This document shows positions 47,363 through 56,019 of a DNA stretch of 64,000 nucleotides, one piece after another. Under the pieces are notes generated by a model. It saw only the letters and a program-made list of their open reading frames with translations, ran no database searches and was not told the DNA's origin. The DNA comes from Alphaproteobacteria bacterium (lineage in GTDB: Bacteria > Pseudomonadota > Alphaproteobacteria > Rickettsiales > JABSSG01). Made by a program: the position numbers and the translations under genes. Location: assembly GCA_030426905.1 (NCBI GenBank), contig JAUHXQ010000002.1:186001-250000 (forward strand). Direction: 5' to 3'. Position 1 is the stretch's first letter; each line of letters begins with the position of its first letter.

Positions 47363-49510
47363 TTAGGCAGTGACATTATGTCTATCAATTGAATGTACGC
47401 AAGACTTGGATCTTAGCGATGCAATAATATTATTTAAATGATGAATACCCTTTACTTCAACATCGATAATAATTTCGAAAAAGTCTATTGATCTACTTTT
47501 TACTTTAAAATTACTAATGTTTGCATCGTTTCTTGCTGCATCAATTGCAATCGTTGCAAGACTACCAGGCTTATTGACAATTGTAGCATTAATAGAAACA
47601 GTATACACTTCTGGATCACTATTTTTACTCCAAGCAAGATCTAACCAATCGCGAGAGTAGCTTGTATGATTTTGTAAGACTTCGCAATCTGAAACATGCA
47701 CCGCAACCCCCTTACCAGACTGTTGTACTCCTACAATAGAGTCTCCAGGTATAGGGCAGCAACAACTAGCAAAATGCACTGCTATACCTGGTACTAGACC
47801 TTTTATTGATAGTTTCTTTGTATTATTAGTTTTATCTGCAAAATCAATAAATTGGAATTTATCGTTTTCTTTTTTTGTTTTATTATCAGCTAGTAAAAGC
47901 CTTAATACAACATCGCGACTAACATGCCCCTCACCTACAGATAAAAAAAAGTCCTCTAAAGAATTTTTACTAAAAAATGCAAGTACTGGCTCTAGTATTT
48001 TTTCTGAAAACTCTATATCCTCTTCTGCCAGCAATTGCATAACAATCACCCTGCCCAAATTTATATATTCTTGTCTTTTCTCTTGTCTCATTGATTTACG
48101 GATCTCACTTAGAGCTTTACCTGTAACTGCAAATTTTTCCCATGAAGGCAAAGGCTTATGATTATCATTAGTAATGACTTCTACTTGATCACCATTTTGT
48201 AATTTTGTTCTCAACGGAACTAGTCTTTTATTAATTCGTACCCCCACACAACTATTTCCTACTACTGAATGAACAGCATATGCAAAATCAATTGCAGAAG
48301 CTCCCTTAGGAAGGGCAATTACTTTCCCCTTAGGAGTAAAACAAAACACTTGATCATTATACATTTCTAGCTTTGTATTTTCTAATAGTTCACTTGAATC
48401 TGCAGTAACATCTAGAATTTCTAACAAACCTTGAATCCAGCTATACTCCAATCGATCTTTGGCATTATAATTTTGCTTATAACACCAGTGAGCTGCTATA
48501 CCTTTTTCTGCAATTTCATGCATAAATTTAGTTCTTATTTGCAATTCAATTTTATGTTTTTTAGGTCCAATAATAACTGTATGCAATGACCTGTAGCCAT
48601 TTTTTTTAGGAGTACTAATAAAATCTTTAAATTTTCCAGGAACCGCATGATAAGTATTATGAATAACTCCTAAAGCCCTATAACATTCATCAACATTAGT
48701 CACTATTGCTCTAAAAGCTATAACATCAGACAATTGTTCAAAGTTTATACTTTTACGCTTCATTTTATCCCATATAGAAAAGGGAGTTTTTTCACGTCCA
48801 AGCACTTGTATATAATTAAAATTATGCTTCTTGAGTAAAGCTTCTATTTCACCAATGATCTGCTGAGGTAAAACAGCATTATCATTTTTTAACAATTCAA
48901 GTCGAGCAATAATTGATTCTCGTACATCTGGATAAAGATTTTTAAAAGCTAAATCTTGTAATTCATTTTTTATCTGGTGCATCCCTATCCTTTCAGAGAG
49001 AGGGACAAATATCTCCATGGTCTCTAGAGCAATTTTTTTTCTTCTTTCAGTAGATTTAATGTAGTGCAATGTTTGCATATTATGCAAGCGATCTGCAAGC
49101 TTTATCAGTAATACTCTGATATCTTTTGATATTGCAATTATCAATTTACGAAAATTCTCAGCTTGTATTACAGTTTCGCTTTTGCTTTCAATACGTGTAA
49201 TTTTTGTTACTCCATCAACAAGATCTGCTACTTCTTGACCAAAGTTTCGAGTAATTTTCTTTAAGCTTGTATTAGTATCTTCTACAGTATCATGTAGTAG
49301 CGCACCAATAATAGCTAAGCTATCAAGAGACATTGCGGCTAATATATTTGCCACTGCTAGAGGATGACTAAAAAAGTCTTCTCCGGAATGTCTTTTTTGC
49401 CCATTATGCGCATGTTGAGCAAATTTAATAGCTTTTTCTAAATAATTAACATATTTGGATTGATCGTAGGATTTTACTTTGTCTAAGAGATCTGAGACAG
49501 CAGCAATCAC
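47363..49510 (-). CDS. spoT: Bifunctional (p)ppGpp synthetase/hydrolase, RelA/SpoT family
   Basis: The enzyme makes and destroys the alarmone (p)ppGpp. The 715-residue length is full. The hydrolase HD domain is intact (LLHDTVEDTN, His73-Asp74 and Glu77-Asp78). The synthetase domain has DVIAFRAIVTNVDECYRALG and KNGYRSLHTVIIGP, followed by ELQIRTKFMHEIAEKGIAAH. A TGS domain (FCFTPKGKVIALPKGASAID) and a C-terminal ACT domain complete the chain. Both activities look preserved, unlike the fragmented relA/spoT genes seen in many Rickettsia. It starts 2 nt after the rpoZ stop codon, so the two are translated together, the classic rpoZ-spoT pairing. Confidence 0.94.
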   Translation of the reverse strand: MIAAVSDLLDKVKSYDQSKYVNYLEKAIKFAQHAHNGQKRHSGEDFFSHPLAVANILAAMSLDSLAIIGALLHDTVEDTNTSLKKITRNFGQEVADLVDGVTKITRIESKSETVIQAENFRKLIIAISKDIRVLLIKLADRLHNMQTLHYIKSTERRKKIALETMEIFVPLSERIGMHQIKNELQDLAFKNLYPDVRESIIARLELLKNDNAVLPQQIIGEIEALLKKHNFNYIQVLGREKTPFSIWDKMKRKSINFEQLSDVIAFRAIVTNVDECYRALGVIHNTYHAVPGKFKDFISTPKKNGYRSLHTVIIGPKKHKIELQIRTKFMHEIAEKGIAAHWCYKQNYNAKDRLEYSWIQGLLEILDVTADSSELLENTKLEMYNDQVFCFTPKGKVIALPKGASAIDFAYAVHSVVGNSCVGVRINKRLVPLRTKLQNGDQVEVITNDNHKPLPSWEKFAVTGKALSEIRKSMRQEKRQEYINLGRVIVMQLLAEEDIEFSEKILEPVLAFFSKNSLEDFFLSVGEGHVSRDVVLRLLLADNKTKKENDKFQFIDFADKTNNTKKLSIKGLVPGIAVHFASCCCPIPGDSIVGVQQSGKGVAVHVSDCEVLQNHTSYSRDWLDLAWSKNSDPEVYTVSINATIVNKPGSLATIAIDAARNDANISNFKVKSRSIDFFEIIIDVEVKGIHHLNNIIASLRSKSCVHSIDRHNVTA

Positions 49511-49512
49511 AT

Positions 49513-49926
49513 TTATTCACTGCCTAATTCTGAATCGTCTTCGTCTTCAAAACTGTAATCGTCTACCGATATGAATTCACTTTCAACATTATCTTCAGCA
49601 GCATTCTGTTTTTCTGATTTTTCAGTATCGCTCTGCTGATTTTGATTTTCAAACTCATTACTAATATTGTGTGTTTCTTCTTCTAAAACATCATCAGAAT
49701 ATGCATTTTGTTGCAAGCTATTGATATAACTTTTATTAAGAGACTCTATATCATGCTTATGAGTTGAAATCTCTCTAAGTGCAATAACAGGAGTTTTATC
49801 GTCTGATTTGTCAATTTTTATTGGAGATCCTTTAGATATTTCTTTTGCTCTATAACTAGCTAATACCGAAAGCTTAAAGCGATTTGGTATAATCTTGGTA
49901 CAATCTTCGACGGTAACTCTTGCCAT
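49513..49926 (-). CDS. rpoZ: RNA polymerase omega subunit
   Basis: Omega helps assemble RNA polymerase by holding beta-prime and forms part of a ppGpp site in many bacteria. The N-terminal 65 residues show the family pattern: MARVTVEDCTKIIPNRFKLS, then VLASYRAKEIS and VIALREIS. The remaining 70 residues are an acidic extension (ending SFEDEDDSELGSE) longer than in E. coli (91 residues in total there) but common in alphaproteobacteria. Immediately downstream is the RelA/SpoT gene, 2 nt away. Confidence 0.93.
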   Translation of the reverse strand: MARVTVEDCTKIIPNRFKLSVLASYRAKEISKGSPIKIDKSDDKTPVIALREISTHKHDIESLNKSYINSLQQNAYSDDVLEEETHNISNEFENQNQQSDTEKSEKQNAAEDNVESEFISVDDYSFEDEDDSELGSE

Positions 49927-50044
49927 CCTAACCTATAATTTAATTGGTGATTGCGAAGAATATACAACAAAATGGCAAGCCCTGCAATAAGTTTCTATAA
50001 TTTTAGATATTAATGCAACAAAAATTGTTTCTTACTATATTGAT

Positions 50045-51292
50045 TTAGAATTCACTATCATAATGAATTCTTTGATCATCATGATTAGTTATATGATCAT
50101 TCATTTCTTCCTTCAAAGAAAATCCTGTCTTATCACTATAAAAATGATTAATGTCATAAGCTGATTGCAATATTTCATGAGCTTTAGCACATGACTTCTC
50201 ATCAACATTGTCCTTAGAATCTAAGCATAAAATCAAATTTTTAATTATATCTTTTATACGATCATCTTGTAAGAATCTCTCTGTTGTTTTCGTTAACTCC
50301 AATAAATTATCTAGATTACTATTATCAAGTTTTTGATTCTCTTCTTCTATAAAAGGGTTTAGTGCAATATATTTGCTACCGAATTTAAGAGAAGCAGCTA
50401 GATCTGCTGCAAATCTTGACCCATACATCATTTTTTCTATTATTGACTCATCATTAAACAGCGCAGAAAATTTACTAGTAATCAATGAAGTTTGCGTTGT
50501 ATCTTTTTTTACATAGCCAGTACCTAGCGACAATACTGTAACAGAACTCTTATAATAGTCAGGATAATTATCAGCTAAAATAGCATTTGCTAAAATTATA
50601 GGGTTGTTAGCATATATTCCCCCATCAATATCATACTGAGTACAGGCTGAATAGCAGTAATTATAAAGAATATTCATATAATTGTTAGAATTTTCACATT
50701 TTCTCAAACAATCTTCATCAGTTGTCTCTTGAGGAGGTAAATATGTCGGAGCCGCACTAGTTGCGTACGCAGCATCTTTTAGAAAATGATTGTTTCCCTT
50801 ATCTAAGCTAGACCAAAATTTTGGTCCTCTAATATTTTCACAATAAGAAAATACCGAGACAGGTAGTAAGACATCAGTAAATTTTGTGTTATTAAAATTA
50901 GAGTTTAAAAAAGACTTTAGCCCTACTCCATCATATTTAGTAGTAACAAAACTTTTAATAGTATTAAACCAGTGCTGAGGAAATATTTTTTGTCCATTTT
51001 CTGAAAATATTGAAGGAAGCATCGTAGCATTATATCCATAACCTCCAGTATTAAAATTAGGTTTCGTTAAAGCAAGAGCTAATATTCCACCAACTGACGT
51101 ACCAACAATATAATCAAAAAAATGTTGTATTGGTTTTCCTGAAATGTTCTCAATTTCTTTCATTACTAGTGCTGGAACAATTCCTCTTACTCCTCCACCA
51201 TTAATAGAAAGTATTCTTATATGGTTTTTGCTGCTCATATCATGAGAATCTCTGTGTGTCTGTTGAATTATTTCATAAATATCATTACCCAT
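50045..51292 (-). CDS. Patatin-like phospholipase
   Basis: The 415-residue protein has the patatin fold used by phospholipase A2-type lipases. The oxyanion loop is NGGGVRGIVPALVM (31-44), the nucleophile elbow GTSVGG places Ser66, and the dyad Asp is Asp223 in DIDGGIYANNP. After about 300 the chain is polar without a known domain. It lacks a signal peptide. In Rickettsia similar proteins (Pat1/Pat2) are secreted and help vacuole escape, so an effector role is plausible. The GGAGATATC ribosome binding site is well placed before the ATG. It stands alone between rpoZ and a symporter gene. Ankyrin repeats are absent. Confidence 0.92.
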   Translation of the reverse strand: MGNDIYEIIQQTHRDSHDMSSKNHIRILSINGGGVRGIVPALVMKEIENISGKPIQHFFDYIVGTSVGGILALALTKPNFNTGGYGYNATMLPSIFSENGQKIFPQHWFNTIKSFVTTKYDGVGLKSFLNSNFNNTKFTDVLLPVSVFSYCENIRGPKFWSSLDKGNNHFLKDAAYATSAAPTYLPPQETTDEDCLRKCENSNNYMNILYNYCYSACTQYDIDGGIYANNPIILANAILADNYPDYYKSSVTVLSLGTGYVKKDTTQTSLITSKFSALFNDESIIEKMMYGSRFAADLAASLKFGSKYIALNPFIEEENQKLDNSNLDNLLELTKTTERFLQDDRIKDIIKNLILCLDSKDNVDEKSCAKAHEILQSAYDINHFYSDKTGFSLKEEMNDHITNHDDQRIHYDSEF

Positions 51293-51426
51293 TTTTGATA
51301 TCTCCTTAAAAATTTAAGAATAACTAACAGTAGTTAATAAATAGTGAATGACACGGACGATAATAGGACAGTGATATCAATAAAATAAGGATTGCTGTAA
51401 TATATCGCAAAGCTATTTTTAACTTC

Positions 51427-52851
51427 TTATCTTTTTACCTGATACTGTTGTAAGTTGAAAATTACAATGTTATTAAGCTTGGTCATTCTAAGGAATGAAA
51501 AGGTAACAAGATTCACTATAGTTCCTAATATAACTCCTTCTAAAGATCCTTTAACAGGACTAATATAATTACTCATCAAATTCCAAGCAATTACGCTAGT
51601 AGTAGCTGCAATAGAGGAAATTATAAATACTAGTGAAGATGTTCTAATTCTATATATAGCTGCAAATAATGGCACTAGAATAAAAGGAGTCCAAAACTGG
51701 TAGGAGTATAATAAAATATCCAAAACACTTGGAGTAATAATAGCAAAAATTGTTGCAACTATTCCTAGAATACACGTAATTATTCTAGAAAAACTTAATT
51801 CTACCCGCGAATTAGGATTTATTTTCCAACCTAGAAGGCATAATATATCTCTTCTAACAGCAATGGAAGTTGAATGTAAAAATGCATCAGCTGATGACAT
51901 GATAATAGCAAAAATTGCTGCAATCCCTAGACCTTGTAGACCTATAGGGAGTATTATCGATACAGCATTTGGGAATGCAAGATTTGGTTGGACGTCAGGA
52001 TTAACCGCATATACTATAATACCTGTTACTCCTACAATCGTAAAAATTAAAGTTGATGCAATACCGCTGTAAAAAGTTCCTTTGGATGTATCTTTGCTAG
52101 TTTTACCTATTAATAATCTTTGTATATAAGGAGGAACTAAAGTTTCCCCAAGAAAAAAACTTATTGTCAAAATAAGTAAGGTTAAAAAACTTGTTCCTCC
52201 AGTAATTGAAAAATAACTTACAGGAGTTAATTTAATTAAATTGTTAATTCCTCCTACCTTATGCAGTCCTAAAACACATAGCAAAACCAATACAATACTA
52301 AGAGTTATAAAGTGAAATATATTCACTTTTACCACTGATTTTATCCCTCCTAAGGTAACATAAGTAATAATAATGATGGAAGTAATTAAAATACCGTATT
52401 TCGAAGGAATGTTCAAAAAATGCTCAAAAATATTACCACAAGTTGCAAATTGTGCACCAATAATGCCACTACATACAATTAGAGAAGCGAATCCTGTTAG
52501 TAATTGCCCAGAAGAACCATAAGCAGTCTTCATAATTTCTCCAGCTGTAATACAACGATCCTGAAAATACTCCATTTTAGGAGCCACGTATTTAGCGATC
52601 AATATCTCCTTGAGGCTAAATCCGTACATAGCAATAACATACATTATTCCAAATAAAAAAGTCTTCTCCGCCAAACCTATAGTAAATCCCCCTCCGAGAT
52701 ATGTAGCAGTTAGCGTACAAAATACAATAAGCGCTGAATATTGTTGTCCAGCAGAAGTATATTCTTTATCACTAGAAACAGTTTTAGCATTGTATAATCC
52801 GACAGCTAATGTAATAGCTAAATAAATTAATACTATAATAAAATCAATCAT
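51427..52851 (-). CDS. Sodium:solute symporter (SSS family)
   Basis: The 474-residue product has about 13 membrane segments and the SSS family core. Visible features are LIYLAITLAVGLYNAKTV at the N-terminus, the sodium-site segment TLTATYLGGGFTIGLAEKTF, and AAIFAIIMSSADAFLHSTS, matching the conserved segment-8 S-x-x-D-x-x-L-x-x-x-S/T block. The family imports proline, pantothenate, sugars or other solutes with Na+; the substrate is not predictable. It is a stand-alone transporter, distinct from the symporter fused to a kinase at 29353. Confidence 0.9.
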   Translation of the reverse strand: MIDFIIVLIYLAITLAVGLYNAKTVSSDKEYTSAGQQYSALIVFCTLTATYLGGGFTIGLAEKTFLFGIMYVIAMYGFSLKEILIAKYVAPKMEYFQDRCITAGEIMKTAYGSSGQLLTGFASLIVCSGIIGAQFATCGNIFEHFLNIPSKYGILITSIIIITYVTLGGIKSVVKVNIFHFITLSIVLVLLCVLGLHKVGGINNLIKLTPVSYFSITGGTSFLTLLILTISFFLGETLVPPYIQRLLIGKTSKDTSKGTFYSGIASTLIFTIVGVTGIIVYAVNPDVQPNLAFPNAVSIILPIGLQGLGIAAIFAIIMSSADAFLHSTSIAVRRDILCLLGWKINPNSRVELSFSRIITCILGIVATIFAIITPSVLDILLYSYQFWTPFILVPLFAAIYRIRTSSLVFIISSIAATTSVIAWNLMSNYISPVKGSLEGVILGTIVNLVTFSFLRMTKLNNIVIFNLQQYQVKR

Positions 52852-53031
52852 TAACCGTCCCGATTTTTGCTAAATACTTCCATAACAAGTCTATATATAT
52901 TAAATTTATATCAACAGTATATATTTAACAAGGATGATTATTAACTAAGCTAAGAATACAACAAAGATACATAGATCAAAGATGCATGAATATATTAAAA
53001 AATGAAAAATTCGGTTCAAGGGGGAGGAGAT

Positions 53032-53068
53032 GAGAGTCTTAGAATACTTAATGTTATTTAAGACTCTC
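53032..53068. repeat. 10-bp perfect inverted repeat
   Basis: GAGAGTCTTA (53032-53041) and TAAGACTCTC (53059-53068) form a 10-bp stem with a 17-nt loop. It lies downstream of the minus-strand glycosyltransferase gene, and no T-tract follows on either strand, so a termination role is uncertain. A 25-codon ORF with GGAGGAG directly before its ATG (53030-53107) overlaps it on the plus strand but is not claimed as a gene. Confidence 0.5.
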
Positions 53069-53126
53069 AGTAAAAACAAATCTATGATAAAAATGATAAA
53101 TTTTTGAAGTTTATTTATGGGATGTT

Positions 53127-55781
53127 TTAATCATCATTTGCCCAAGTTCTACCGTCCGCAGAATCATGTCCTATAATTTGTTTTTCTACCGGACATAATT
53201 CATACTCTATAATATATTGAGTAAAATCTTCTAACTGACTTAGCTTTTTACTTAAATTATCCTGATGTTCAGGACAGTATAATCTTGTATTTTCCATGGC
53301 ATTATTAATAAAATCATCTTCGTCACTATCTATCGAATCTGTAGTTATAATTCCATTATTTATATATGGTGGTTTAGGGTATACTACATCTACATTACTA
53401 TCTCTATGAGCAAATTTAAAAAAATTATAACCTATAGGATCAGCTGTTGCTTTATCTGTAAAACTAGATACCGAATCATTATAAAGATTTTCCAAGAATT
53501 CAGAAGGTGTTATTAAATTTTTCCTTACAGTATCCTGAGTTCCTTGAATTACTGGATGGTGTGGCTTAGCACCAAATATAAAATTATCTATAGAAAGTGA
53601 ATAGCTTAATGAATATGTTACACTGAAAAAATCGTAAGTACGACATTCGTGGTCTGGAATTTTTGCAAAAATATAATTTATATCAGCATATACTCCGCCT
53701 ATATAGTTTACTAAATCATAACGTAAAGTATCACTTGCTATTCCCCAATTCTCTAATTCAACATGACGTAATACTAAGTCATAATTCTGTAAATGATTAC
53801 TAATTTCTGTAATCTCTTTTACTTCTATACCAGAACCATGCAATGCTTTGATAGAAGGTTCAAGTATCTCTTTGTTATTTACCCAAATAAATTGTTGCCA
53901 TTCATTCTGTAATGAAGCCTGAAACATTTCATTCGTTTTGATAGCATTATTAATATCCTGATCTCTGATTTGACGTGGATTATCTACTGACGTAAGCCAT
54001 ATATGATGTAATATAGTAGGAATTTTAATTTCATCACTTTCTGGTGCGTGCAAATTTCTGTATTTGTAATCAAGCACTAAACCAGGATTGCCTGAAAATT
54101 GTTCAACAGCATTTTGTTGTTCCTCATCAATGTTAGAGTCACCTCCGTTTAACACTCCATATACAAAATCACAATCCATGGACCAACCTAATGTTTCTGT
54201 TAAATGTTTAGAAAGATTAGGTGTAGCTTTTATTAGAATTAATTGCTTTGCTAATTTTTCTAGATTATCTTGATATTTTGTTGTTATTTCTATGAAAACT
54301 TCTTCTACTAACTGAATTTTTTCTTCAGAGTAAACTTCTTTACGATAAATATTTTGACCTATAGTTTCATCAAACTCGAGTATCGAAGGAGGATATTTTA
54401 ATTTGAATTCAAGATCCTCAAGATACTGTTCTACGTTTTCTTCATTCAAGATTACATCTCTATAATCCAATAATTTATCTAAATTTAAAGAAGATAAGTA
54501 TTTTGTAAATATTGATTTGTTAATTTTAGCACCTTTATCAGTTGCTGCATTTATTAACTTAGCTTGCATTTCTTTTTCAGCTTCAGTGTTTGCATATGCC
54601 AATATTACTTTACTCAAAAACTGGTCTGCTGTGTTTTCTGTTAACAATACAGATTGTAAATTATCGAGTGATGTTAAGCTTAACCAAACAGAGCCATTGA
54701 ACACAGATTCTATTTTAGCACCTTTATCTATTGCTGCACCTGCTAGCTTAGCTTGAATTTCTTTCTCAGCTTCAGTGTTTGCATATGCCAATATTACTTT
54801 ACTCAAAAACTGGTCTGCTGTGTTTTCTGTTAACAATACAGATTGTAAATTATCGAGCACTGCTATACTTAACCCGAAAGGGTTACTGAAAGCAGATTCT
54901 ACCTCAGCACCTTTATCTATTGCTGCATCTGCTAACTTAGCTTGAATTTCTTTCTCAGCTTCAGTGTTTGCATATGCCGATATTACTTTACTCAAAAACT
55001 GGTCTGCTGTGTTTTCTGTTAACAATACAGATTGTAAATTATCGAGTGATGTTAAGCTTAACCAAACAGAGCCATTGCACACAGATTCTATTTTAGCACC
55101 TTTATCTATTGCTGCACCTGCTAGCTTAGCTTGAATTTCCTTTTCAGCTTCAGTGTATGTATATGCCGATATTACTTTACTCAAAAACTGGTCTGCTGTG
55201 TTTTCTGTTAACAATACAGATTGTAAATTATCGAGCACTGCTATACTTAATCCCAAAGAAGGGTTACTGAGGGCAGATTCTATTTTAGCACCTTTATCTA
55301 TTGCTGCACCTGCTAACTTAGCTTGAATTTCCTTTTCAGCTTCAGTGTATGTATGTGTCGATATTACTCTGACTAGGAACTGATCTGCTGTGTTTTTATT
55401 TCGTAGTACCTTGTTTTGGAAATGATTAAGTATTTCTAAGTCACCCTTGTAGGATTCTAAAATTGCCATGACAGATGCTCCTCTATCAAGGGATTCATTG
55501 ATCAAATCTATTTGACGTTGTTTTGTATCACTATACCTAATATATGCTGATACCACCTGAATTAAAAATTGATTTGGATCATTGGACAGCAGCAGATCGG
55601 AGTAAGTGGCTAGATCATCTAAATCGTAACTTATGCGCGATGACATTAGTTCTCTAATGATGGCTAATTGTTCATCAGAATGAATATCTTCTAAACCTTT
55701 CAAGCTTATAGTGTGAGATGGGTTTTTCGCTTTATACTCTATAAATGCGCTTAGAGTTGTAATTTTATATAGATCTGTCAT
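53127..55781 (-). CDS. Repeat protein with C-terminal toxin-type glycosyltransferase domain
   Basis: The 884-residue product has six helical repeats of about 63 residues at about 67-445, then a linker and a glycosyltransferase domain (about 560-800). The enzyme part reads IPTILHHIWLTSVDNPRQI, then IASDTLRYDLVNYIGGVYAD with Asp700-Ile-Asn702 where the usual motif is D-x-D, then FIFGAKPHHPVIQG. This is the same fold as the glucosylating domain of clostridial toxins and as the gene at 8657. Asn can replace the second Asp in some metal-binding motifs, so activity is possible but uncertain. There is no signal peptide or membrane segment. The plan fits a secreted effector in which repeats bind a host target. 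It stands alone between long intergenic gaps. Confidence 0.86.
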   Translation of the reverse strand: MTDLYKITTLSAFIEYKAKNPSHTISLKGLEDIHSDEQLAIIRELMSSRISYDLDDLATYSDLLLSNDPNQFLIQVVSAYIRYSDTKQRQIDLINESLDRGASVMAILESYKGDLEILNHFQNKVLRNKNTADQFLVRVISTHTYTEAEKEIQAKLAGAAIDKGAKIESALSNPSLGLSIAVLDNLQSVLLTENTADQFLSKVISAYTYTEAEKEIQAKLAGAAIDKGAKIESVCNGSVWLSLTSLDNLQSVLLTENTADQFLSKVISAYANTEAEKEIQAKLADAAIDKGAEVESAFSNPFGLSIAVLDNLQSVLLTENTADQFLSKVILAYANTEAEKEIQAKLAGAAIDKGAKIESVFNGSVWLSLTSLDNLQSVLLTENTADQFLSKVILAYANTEAEKEMQAKLINAATDKGAKINKSIFTKYLSSLNLDKLLDYRDVILNEENVEQYLEDLEFKLKYPPSILEFDETIGQNIYRKEVYSEEKIQLVEEVFIEITTKYQDNLEKLAKQLILIKATPNLSKHLTETLGWSMDCDFVYGVLNGGDSNIDEEQQNAVEQFSGNPGLVLDYKYRNLHAPESDEIKIPTILHHIWLTSVDNPRQIRDQDINNAIKTNEMFQASLQNEWQQFIWVNNKEILEPSIKALHGSGIEVKEITEISNHLQNYDLVLRHVELENWGIASDTLRYDLVNYIGGVYADINYIFAKIPDHECRTYDFFSVTYSLSYSLSIDNFIFGAKPHHPVIQGTQDTVRKNLITPSEFLENLYNDSVSSFTDKATADPIGYNFFKFAHRDSNVDVVYPKPPYINNGIITTDSIDSDEDDFINNAMENTRLYCPEHQDNLSKKLSQLEDFTQYIIEYELCPVEKQIIGHDSADGRTWANDD
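54447..55583 (-). repeat. Six tandem repeats of about 189 bp with alternating ABAB pattern
   Basis: Units start every 189 bp; a shared GTGTTTTCTGTTAAC block recurs at 54631, 54820, 55009 and 55198, with one 192-bp unit at the far end. Counting from the N-terminus, the second and fourth units share GLSIAVLDNLQ and the third and fifth share NGSVWLSLTSLDN, so a two-unit block was duplicated. The first and last units are more diverged, as expected for older edges of a repeat array. Confidence 0.9.
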
Positions 55782-55894
55782 AATAAGAAAAAATTAATTA
55801 TTTATTAAAGTGCGTTAATAAATACTATAAGGACAATACCCTTGTCAATAAAAAAATAAATTTCTTAAAAAAATTGGAAATAACGTATAGTAAT

Positions 55895-56014
55895 TCAGCT
55901 GATGATATTAAATTTTACTAATGATGCAGCATAAATGAGAAAAATGAATAGCCATAAAACAACAAAAAGCATTAGATTTTTACTTTTAAGTTTTTTATTT
56001 AATGTACGTTTCAT
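55895..56014 (-). CDS. CoxF-like small membrane protein of the cox operon
   Basis: A 39-codon ORF starts at an ATG 5 nt after the ctaB stop. It encodes a basic N-terminus (MKRTLNKKLKSKN), one membrane helix (LMLFVVLWLFIFLIYAASL) and ends VKFNIIS. Alphaproteobacterial cox operons commonly carry a tiny gene of this form, with R/K-rich start, N-x-x-x-x helix and V-K/R end, directly after ctaB, often called coxF and implicated in oxidase assembly. The tight spacing and preserved topology argue for a real gene; its length is below usual ORF cutoffs. ctaG and ctaE, expected next in that operon, are not downstream here. Confidence 0.65.
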   Translation of the reverse strand: MKRTLNKKLKSKNLMLFVVLWLFIFLIYAASLVKFNIIS

Positions 56015-56019
56015 AATTT

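Noticed and set aside
53030-53107. 25-codon plus-strand ORF with GGAGGAG before its ATG
   Set aside because: The ribosome binding site is directly against the ATG, the ORF overlaps a 10-bp hairpin, and the peptide has no recognisable feature; it could be chance.
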